From positions 1 through 25,469 of the IMG/VR virus record IMGVR_UViG_3300046010_002589: a stretch of DNA of 25,469 bases. The stretch is one strand, 5' to 3'. Below, piece after piece: positions 15,658 through 22,900 of the stretch. Every line of letters starts with the position of its first letter. Positions within the stretch are counted from its first letter, which is position 1. The notes beneath the pieces were generated by a model. The model was not told the origin of the DNA. It was given only the letters and a program-made list of their open reading frames with translations, and made no database searches. This DNA is from a virus. Made by a program: the position numbers and the translations under genes.

Positions 15658-15915
15658 TTATTCAAGAGCACCTGTTTCTAAATTAACTTGCTTATCACCG
15701 TACTTATCGCCTAATTTTCCTACTATTTCTAATCTTTTTTCATTTACTTCGTAAACTAGATTAGATAAACGGGTTTTTTCTTTATTTAAATTTTCTAAAT
15801 CTAAAGATAATAAACCTAAATTAAATACCGCTGTTTGGTATTCTTGATAAATGTTTTTGAATTCTTGTAATTCTTCTGATGTCAGATGTGTTGGATTTTC
15901 TGTTTGTTTTATCAT
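15658..15915 (-). CDS. Small coiled-coil protein
   Basis: An 85-residue protein with no known family that I can name. After a polar start (TENPTHLTSEELQEF) the segment from about residue 15 to 70 is a long amphipathic helix with regular hydrophobic spacing (YQEYQTAVFNLGLLSLDLEN, then RLSNLVYEVNEKRLEIVGKL), so a coiled coil is likely. It lies between neck and sheath genes, where T4 has the terminase genes 16 and 17, which are absent here. It may be an assembly or scaffolding helper. The leader shares the 12-base string AACAAGTTATAA with that of the gp32-like gene. Confidence 0.65.
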   Translation of the reverse strand: MIKQTENPTHLTSEELQEFKNIYQEYQTAVFNLGLLSLDLENLNKEKTRLSNLVYEVNEKRLEIVGKLGDKYGDKQVNLETGALE

Positions 15916-15931
15916 AATTATAACTTGTTAT

Positions 15932-16174
15932 TTATTCTTCCCATTTATTTGCGGGACATGGATTTTGGTTTGGGTTTTTAAGTGAAAATATTTTTTTATT
16001 TAATGGGCATAAACATATACCACAATAATAAAATTCAATTATATTTTCATTTTCTTCTCTAAATTCACAAGTATTACATACTGTTAATCTGTCTTCTGCT
16101 AATTGTTTTTCTTCAGATGTTGGGTTAGCCGCTGTTATCCAAGCATTTGCTATTTCTTTAAATTTTCTTAACAT
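15932..16174 (-). CDS. Small cysteine-rich (zinc-ribbon-like) protein
   Basis: An 80-residue protein with two CxxC-type knuckles: C33-x2-C36 and C51-x2-C54, followed by C56 (CLCPL) and C73 (NPCPANKW). The order CNTC...YYCGICLCPLNKK...CPANKW is common in small phage zinc-ribbon proteins. A bound zinc ion is inferred. The first 25 residues form a helix with hydrophobic faces. Its role is unknown; it lies between the gp15-like and coiled-coil genes. The start codon lies in a 16-base near-palindrome (16170-16185), so a small hairpin could cover it. Confidence 0.72.
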   Translation of the reverse strand: MLRKFKEIANAWITAANPTSEEKQLAEDRLTVCNTCEFREENENIIEFYYCGICLCPLNKKIFSLKNPNQNPCPANKWEE

Positions 16175-16214
16175 AACGTAATGTTTTTTGTATTATACGA
16201 AAAATATTTTAGTT

Positions 16215-17090
16215 CTACAACTCTCCTGCGCGAGAATTGGCAAGATTTGATACTACTTCTGCTCCTATTGATATAATTGATTTGGAAAAGAATTGTTTTT
16301 TACCATTTGTAGCCATATCCCTATTAATAGTATCAGGAATAATATAACCATAAAGTGTTAAGGTCATACTTGTTTTAGCTATACGTTGATCACTAATACC
16401 ATATTCATTAGTAGAATCAAATCTATCAATATATGTTCTAAATTGAAAACGATTCTTATCACCCCAATACGAATCTGATGCGAATTCTATAGATTCAACT
16501 ATTTTATTGTTTTCCTGTATAAAGTTAGTTATAATAGCGCATTCATATGTTATATTAACATAATCCGGTACAGGAGTTAAATAGAATTTTTCTGATGGTT
16601 GTATATTATTTAAAATATCAAATGGAGTATACTGGTTTTGAGAATTGTATCTAGCTCTAGCAACAGCAAAGTTATTTACATTATTACCATCTAATTTATT
16701 TGCTAATGTTCTGTTTTTTTCAAATCCAGTTCTTCTAACAATAATATATGGGTGCATTGCTTTCCCATTTTTATCTCTAAAATAACCATCTTTTTGAACA
16801 GATACCCATCTTTCAGCAGAAGCATAAGCTACTGGTACTGGTATTTGGTTACCATTTTGAACTATGGTAGGTTGGATAATATTATTAAAATAAAAAAATA
16901 CAGCATCATCAATATCTTGTAACCCAATTGAAAATGGTTTAATATTATTTTCAACATCAGTAGATATTTGACTTGCTCTATTGATTTGATCTTCAGGTAA
17001 TATAGGTTTCGTACCTGGTATGTACGGTTCTATATATTCATTTAGAGCACGAGCTGGTGTATTTGGTAATATTGGTAGTTGTTTTGCCAT
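16215..17090 (-). CDS. gp15-like tail completion / sheath stabiliser protein
   Basis: A 291-residue protein. Gene order (after gp14-like, before sheath) and length fit gp15 of T4 (272 residues), which caps the tail and joins it to the neck. The central and C-terminal parts carry the pattern I associate with this family: YLTPVPDYVNITYECAIITN, then FIQENNKIVESIEFASDSYW, then a beta region ending KTSMTLTLYGYIIPD. The N-terminal 50 residues are Pro-rich. It overlaps the stop codon of the gp14-like gene by one base (TAATG), so the two are probably translationally coupled. The name rests on order and pattern, so alternatives among neck proteins remain possible. Confidence 0.66.
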   Translation of the reverse strand: MAKQLPILPNTPARALNEYIEPYIPGTKPILPEDQINRASQISTDVENNIKPFSIGLQDIDDAVFFYFNNIIQPTIVQNGNQIPVPVAYASAERWVSVQKDGYFRDKNGKAMHPYIIVRRTGFEKNRTLANKLDGNNVNNFAVARARYNSQNQYTPFDILNNIQPSEKFYLTPVPDYVNITYECAIITNFIQENNKIVESIEFASDSYWGDKNRFQFRTYIDRFDSTNEYGISDQRIAKTSMTLTLYGYIIPDTINRDMATNGKKQFFSKSIISIGAEVVSNLANSRAGEL

Positions 17091-17590
17091 TATCTAGTTT
17101 GAGTTAATCCTAGTGATTCTGGTGATACATAATGAGCATTGCAAATTATTGAAAAACTTGCTCCAAAGTCATCTAGGTAAGCGCCTCCATAGTTATATTG
17201 AGGTACTTTACCTACTATGTCTTGGTTTTCATTTACTAAATTAATTTCATAGTAATCGTTATTCCATAACACAACATCACCAATTTGAGGTACTACATTT
17301 TGATCAACTAAATCTCTTCTTAAAAATCTAAATGAAAAATTTCTAGTAAAGTCAGGTCCTATTTCGTTATCATAATCACCTTCATAATCACCTCTATCAA
17401 TTAAACATTGAATTAAAACAGGTGGATAATACATCTTAGTACCATCAGCTGCTTCACCATAAACATTCACAGAAGTTTCATCTAGTGATATTTGGTAATA
17501 CCCTACGTTTTGTTCAATTATGTTATGAATTAACTCTCTGTTAATAACATGAAAGAATGAAATATCTCTAGATGAACCGTATAAAGCCAT
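17090..17590 (-). CDS. gp14-like neck protein
   Basis: A 166-residue protein that fits T4 gp14-like neck proteins. Typical segments are FFHVINRELIHNIIEQNVGY, then the DRGDYEGDYDNEIGPDF loop, FRFLRRDLVDQNVVPQIGDV followed by VLWNNDYYEINLVNENQDIV, and the close SIICNAHYVSPESLGLTQTR. Neck proteins gp13 and gp14 join the filled head to the tail. T4 gp14 is longer (256 residues), so this is a shorter form, as in other distant relatives. It overlaps the gp15-like gene by one base. The gp13-like candidate is 6.7 kb upstream, separated by the adhesin cassette. Confidence 0.7.
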   Translation of the reverse strand: MALYGSSRDISFFHVINRELIHNIIEQNVGYYQISLDETSVNVYGEAADGTKMYYPPVLIQCLIDRGDYEGDYDNEIGPDFTRNFSFRFLRRDLVDQNVVPQIGDVVLWNNDYYEINLVNENQDIVGKVPQYNYGGAYLDDFGASFSIICNAHYVSPESLGLTQTR

Positions 17591-17610
17591 AATTATTTAT
17601 TTAGTTTAAA

Positions 17611-18669
17611 TTAAGGACATAATGCTGCTGGGTTTATCGGATACCCATTAGTATCTATATCTTGACTTCTAGAAACAACATCTGTAAGTTTTTTGAAACG
17701 CCAGTATGCATTTCCTCCATTGAATGGGATAGTTCCTCCAGCATCTACAAATATTCTGTTAAAATTACCTTCTATCCAAACTGTATTAACTAAACTAAGA
17801 GAACAAGCATTAGAAGGATCAGATGTTATTGATGAAAGTCCTTCAAATATATTAGAAGATGATGGAGAAGGTGTAATACTAGGTGTTGTGCTAGGTGTAA
17901 CACTAATTGATATACTTGGTGTAACAGATGGTGTAGCACTAATTGATATACTTGGTGTTATGCTAGGTGTAATACTAGGTGTTGTGCTAGGTGTAACACT
18001 AATTGATATACTTGGTGTTATGCTAGGTGTAATACTAATACTAGGAGTAATTGATGGTGATGGTTCAGGAGAACAATATCCTTGTGCATAGAAATTATTT
18101 ACATTGTCCCAAGCATCTACACTACGAGCACAAAGACCAAAATCAAAACTTTCACTATTTACAGTAGTAGTATTCCAAGGTATTCCATTACAATCTGTAT
18201 AATACACTGTTACAGGTCCTGTTAATACCCAACCACGACAAGTTGTATCAGGATTAGAACATAAATCTCCAGTTAATGAGTATGATCCTGTATCGCTTGA
18301 AGCTATTATAGATGTAGCACAGAATGATCCTGATATACCGAATGGTACGCTTATATTTTGTAAATTGTAGTTACAATCTACATATTTTATTGTTAATGTT
18401 GATCCTGATGTAGCATTAACAAATGAATATTCAAAACAACATTCACCTAAATTAACACTAAATGTAGCTGTTAAAGATGTATTATCTATAAGTTGCCATC
18501 CTGTTAAAGGAATATCAGTATCGGTATAATTTATAGGTGTTCCATCATAGGGCCAATATAAAATTGTCCAAAACACACCAGTCCATACTATTTTCATTCC
18601 ATATTGAGTTGATTCCCAATAAGGACGTCCATTTTCATATCCTACAAATACAAAGCTTACGTTTAACAT
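17611..18669 (-). CDS. Virion surface stalk protein with Pro/Ser/Thr tandem repeats
   Basis: A 352-residue protein made of several small modules. Residues 1-65 resemble a short phage fibre module (NVSFVFVGYENGRPYW, then IVWTGVFWTILYWP). Two four-cysteine modules follow: C77/78-C99-C117-C137 and C144-C160-C180-C199, each with a VxYxDCN core. Residues 201-272 are a Pro/Ser/Thr/Ile stalk built from TPS and SIS units. The end (285-352) is a Cys-bounded module with FNGGNAYWRF and IDTNGYPINP. I infer an extended protein on the virion surface, possibly a fibre or decoration. The same cysteine module and stalk occur in the 1334-residue neighbour, so they probably belong to one adhesion apparatus. There is no signal peptide. 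The exact host target cannot be told. Confidence 0.7.
   Translation of the reverse strand: MLNVSFVFVGYENGRPYWESTQYGMKIVWTGVFWTILYWPYDGTPINYTDTDIPLTGWQLIDNTSLTATFSVNLGECCFEYSFVNATSGSTLTIKYVDCNYNLQNISVPFGISGSFCATSIIASSDTGSYSLTGDLCSNPDTTCRGWVLTGPVTVYYTDCNGIPWNTTTVNSESFDFGLCARSVDAWDNVNNFYAQGYCSPEPSPSITPSISITPSITPSISISVTPSTTPSITPSITPSISISATPSVTPSISISVTPSTTPSITPSPSSSNIFEGLSSITSDPSNACSLSLVNTVWIEGNFNRIFVDAGGTIPFNGGNAYWRFKKLTDVVSRSQDIDTNGYPINPAALCP
17854..18069 (-). repeat. Tandem-repeat stalk coding region (TPS / SIS units)
   Basis: This stretch encodes residues 201-272 of the stalk protein. It contains a 54-base exact direct repeat (17869-17922 and 17965-18018, spaced 96 bases or 32 codons apart) and a 41-base exact repeat (17937-17977 and 17997-18037, spaced 60 bases or 20 codons). 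Both spacings keep the frame, so copy-number changes would lengthen or shorten the stalk without breaking the protein. Confidence 0.9.
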
Positions 18670-18678
18670 TTATATATT

Positions 18679-19953
18679 TTAATTACAAGGGTTAGTGTTA
18701 CTGATTGTTCCTACCTGCCAATAAATATTGTCATTACAATCTATTGTTTTATCATAGCTACCACCAGGTGTTGTTCTAAATTGTCTTGAACCAGTATTGA
18801 AATAGTTTTTAGTGGTTGCATCCCAAGCTGATATGTTTAATTGAGCAGCTACTTCATCTATTCTACAAGCAAATCCATAATATTCACTTGCAGCAAATAT
18901 TAATCCTATTATTTTAAATATTCCATTAAAATTAGCTACTAAAGCTGATCCTGAATCTCCTCCTACTACAGGAAACGGGCATTGTGCGCTAGTTCTAGTA
19001 AATCCTATAATTTTACTAAAAGTTACAGGAGTCATAGTTCCATCTAAATTATAACCAGATGCTGGTGGGCCTGATGATCCTACAGGTACTGTCATATTCA
19101 AAGCAAAAGTTGTTAAACCACATAATGATCCTGTTTTGGCTCCTGATGTTCTTCCACTGCTGTATAATTCGGGATCACTGTATAGTAATAAGTCAATCTC
19201 AGAAGTTGTAGCAAAAGGCATTGCTGCTGCATATGTAAAACCATACTGTTTAACCGATTCAGAATTTGTTACAGTTGATGAATCTATTGTAATCAAAGCA
19301 CCATCTACCTGATTATAAGCATTAGCCTGTATTGGAACATATCTTACTACTTCTCCTATAACATATGCCGGATTTGTATTTGGTGGGTTAGTTTCCCAAG
19401 GTGAAGGCTGCCATACTATATCCTGATATTCATTTACAGGTGATGAGTTTCTTAATGCTGTATAGAATGGATTTCCTACTACAACGTGGTTATTAGTTAC
19501 TCCTACTAAGGCATTCTTTGTATTATCTACTGCTATGAATCCTAATGTACCCATGTAACCTGATTGGTTCTGTGATATTGTAGAAATACCTCCTTTTAAA
19601 GGTCTAATGTATCCTCTGTTTCCAGGTGGTATATTTAGTCCATATTGTACTCCATCATATATGAAGGGTGCTCTCCAATCATAGCAAGTATTTAAAGTAG
19701 TAGAATCACATGACATTAATTCTATTTTTCCGATTTCAACAACATCAGTTTTGTAAGTAACACCATCAATTTCAATTTCTTTAGGTAATAATTCGTCTTC
19801 AGGTATTTCTTCAATAGGACGTTTTTTATCTACAGTAAAAATAACAGCATGGTCTTCTGTGTATTCTCTATTTGTAAGCTTAAAACCGAAGCCTACCCCA
19901 ACATAATCTGGGGTAGATTCGTATAATTCTTCTATTTTTTTATTTGTTATCAT
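18679..19953 (-). CDS. Trypsin-like serine protease in the adhesin cassette
   Basis: A 424-residue protein with a chymotrypsin-fold protease domain at about residues 130-365. The likely catalytic triad is H156 (GVTNNHVV), D217 (NQVDGALI) and S334 (GGDSGSALV). The first 80 residues (YVGVGFGFKLTNREYTEDHA, then FTVDKKRPIEEIPEDELLPK) look like the N-terminal domain I recall from bacterial proteases of this type, with a GVGxGxK start and a KKxPxEExPxxxxxPKxI loop. A Cys-containing tail follows (DCN, NPCN). It has no signal peptide, so it is probably packaged in or on the virion or acts inside the infected cell. Its start overlaps the stop of the 1334-residue adhesin by four bases (ATGA), which suggests coupled translation and a shared job: cutting the adhesin during assembly or cutting host surface proteins. 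Both are inferences. Confidence 0.82.
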   Translation of the reverse strand: MITNKKIEELYESTPDYVGVGFGFKLTNREYTEDHAVIFTVDKKRPIEEIPEDELLPKEIEIDGVTYKTDVVEIGKIELMSCDSTTLNTCYDWRAPFIYDGVQYGLNIPPGNRGYIRPLKGGISTISQNQSGYMGTLGFIAVDNTKNALVGVTNNHVVVGNPFYTALRNSSPVNEYQDIVWQPSPWETNPPNTNPAYVIGEVVRYVPIQANAYNQVDGALITIDSSTVTNSESVKQYGFTYAAAMPFATTSEIDLLLYSDPELYSSGRTSGAKTGSLCGLTTFALNMTVPVGSSGPPASGYNLDGTMTPVTFSKIIGFTRTSAQCPFPVVGGDSGSALVANFNGIFKIIGLIFAASEYYGFACRIDEVAAQLNISAWDATTKNYFNTGSRQFRTTPGGSYDKTIDCNDNIYWQVGTISNTNPCN

Positions 19954-22900
19954 AGAATATCTAAATATTTGTAAATTGTATTAACTCCTACATTTGGTGA
20001 CACTGGTGGTGTTAAACTAGGTGTTGGTGTTGGTGATTGTGATGGTGCTGGTGGTGGTGGATTTAATGCTACTGTGTTACAATTGATTGATGAATTAAAT
20101 GTAGATCCATTACCTGGGAGTATTATGTTAGACCAAACAGGTGTAAGATTATATGGGCTGTTTAAATCAATTTGGTATATTTTTACTACAGCAACACCTA
20201 AATTAATTGAGTTAACAGCTAAATATAAATTTCCATTTATTTCAAATAAATGACGTGGTGTATCAATTTGTAAAATTACAGATGCTAAACTAATATCTAC
20301 TTCTAAAGCACCATCAGGATAAGAGTATTGAGATAAATACGCTACTTCTAATCCAGTATCTAAAGTACGTCGTCTTCCAATAGTTAATAATTTATTATTT
20401 GTTGTTAATAATATTGAATCTAAACCATCTGGGGCATATATATCAAATAATGTTGTTAAATCACCAGCTGTAACATTTGAGTTAGTTATATCCATTTGGG
20501 TTAATGAAAATATATAAGATCCTGCTGGTGTTGGTGTTGGGTTTAGGGTTGCAATTGTAGTAAGTAATGTTGTATCATTAATAGCTTGTAAAAAGAAGAA
20601 ATAATTACCAAAGATAGATGTTATACCAGATACATTAATTGTTCTATTTAATGCTAATACATTAGGTGTGTTTGTAGGTATCCATTCTTTAATAGTATCA
20701 GTTTGATTACCTTTCCAATATCTAGTTGATGTATGAGTTTCAGCAAAAGCATTAGATGAAAAATCATTAGGAAGTGTCACTGGTGTTGAAGTATTATTAA
20801 TAACATTATATAAATAAGTACCTGTTGTGCTACTGTAATAAACACATCCTAAAGCATTAGCTGGTTGTGGTGTTATGCTTCCTGAGCATATGCTAAATAC
20901 TGTACCTTGGTTACCTCCAGGGGATGTTAAAGTTAATGTTGTGTAATTTAATGGAGCCGATATTGTTATTATTCCTCCACCTGCTTGTTGAATTTCACCT
21001 AAATTAATATTCCCTGATGAAGAACCGGTTACTGTATTTCCATTTATTGTTTGATAACATCCTTTACATAATGATATATTAGGAACTCCTACATTTGTAT
21101 TCCAAGTAAATAATTCACCTGGGTTAGGATTACTATTAGTTCCACCATATGATATTTTAATATTATTTACTGGTTGGCTAAAATTTAAAGAATATGTATA
21201 ATCTCCAGGAAGGTATCCTAGAAAAGCAGAATATGATGGATATGTTGTAACATTAGTTCCTTCACAAACTGGCATTCCTAAGTTACTTAATGGAAAAAAA
21301 TTATCATAAGCTACTGGTCCTGTGTATGTAGGAATTATATTAATTCCATTATAATTCATAGGAGTTGATAGTTTTAAAGGTAATGTTAAACATTCAGGAC
21401 AACTTGATATAGGTAAATTTACATTAATACAACTTGCTAATTGCGAAGCCGCTACTAATTGTGTTTGCGGTGATTGAACTAATGTTAATGCAAATGTTGT
21501 AGGATTAAACTTATACACATTATACCCCATTAAATATATTTCATTATTTACTTGAGCTAAACCACAATCTGTTGTTATAGTAGGTGATATTTGTTTTCTA
21601 AATTCTAATACTCCTGTATTGTAATTATATTGATTTAAAAAATGATAATTTTGGTATTTAGTAAGTACTATAAGTTTATTACCTGAAGTTAGTAATAAAT
21701 CTCCTGCTGGGTCTTCTTGTGGGGGTAACTTAACTTTAAGAGTCCAAGTAGCTACATTTGATGTAATATCATATTCTACTACCATTACACCATTAACATA
21801 TTTATCTACAGGATTATCTACTACATCTTGTTCCGAGGCTATAGAACGTAATTGGAGACCACCTATTCTATTTACAGTCCCTATTAATTTTGTATTACTA
21901 ATAGCAAATAAACCAGTTCCTGGATAGAACTCTGTTCCTCCTGGAAAAGTAGATTCTGGTATTTGAGGTAAAGCAATATATCGGTTAATAGTAGCAGTAA
22001 ATGGATTATCTGTTATGTCATATTCTATTATACTATTATTGTTTAAATTTCCACCATTAACATTCCAAGAATAAGACCATAATTTATTAGAAGTATGTGT
22101 TAATGGTGATATATCAATACCTAACGAAGTTGCAACACTATCATATGGTGCAGCAGGTACATTTAATAATGTAGATGCATTAGTTGAAAAATTATATGAA
22201 TAGTATTGATTTCCTTGTGTTTTATATAATATGGTATTACATGTAGTTGGATTTGGAACATCTTTAATTAAACGTACAGAATACCCACTGGTTTTATTAA
22301 ATCCTTTAAGATCAAGTGTTGCGTTAAAGTAATATAAATCCATGTACACTGCTAATCCTGCTACTGAGCTAGAAGTAGAAGTCCAATGAGGACCGGCAAT
22401 GCCTCTTCCTCCAAATTGTCCGTTTTCTCTTCCACCCCCTGGTAATCCTGTCCATCCTGTTTCATTTGTTGCTCCAGCATTCGGACTGTTCCAAAGTGTA
22501 GTTCCTGTTTGTTTTACTTTACCTCCTGCTACAGTTGTGCCTCCTAAATAATTACGTAATGTTTGAACTTCAGCCTCTGTTGGTATATGATATCCAACAG
22601 GAGCTAATCCACGAGGATCGTTTACAGCATACCAGTTATAAAGTTTATTGTACGTACAACCATTAACTGGGTTGTTATCATAATAACACCACGCCCCTGT
22701 AGTTAAACTATTCCAAGTTGATAGATCTGTAACTTGTGGTATAGGATCACCATTTCTGTAAGTAGTTACATCTAAATTACATGCTGTCCATGTTTGTTCT
22801 CCAATAACAACATCAGGTAAAGCACATGGTGTACATGGTAGTGAAGGAGATGGAGTTGGAGTAATAGAAATACTAGGTGTTCTACTTGGAGATATACTAG

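Noticed and set aside
17693-18091. A plus-strand open frame of 132 codons rich in Gly, Val, Leu and Ile opposite the stalk repeats.
   Set aside because: It is the antisense reading of the TPS/SIS repeat units; the composition follows from the repeat and no promoter or neighbour gene on that strand supports it.
22257-22450. A possible diversity-generating retroelement target at the end of the FISUMP domain, as such lectin-like folds are common targets.
   Set aside because: No reverse transcriptase, no template repeat and no excess of AAY codons are visible in the window, and the domain is internal rather than at the protein end.
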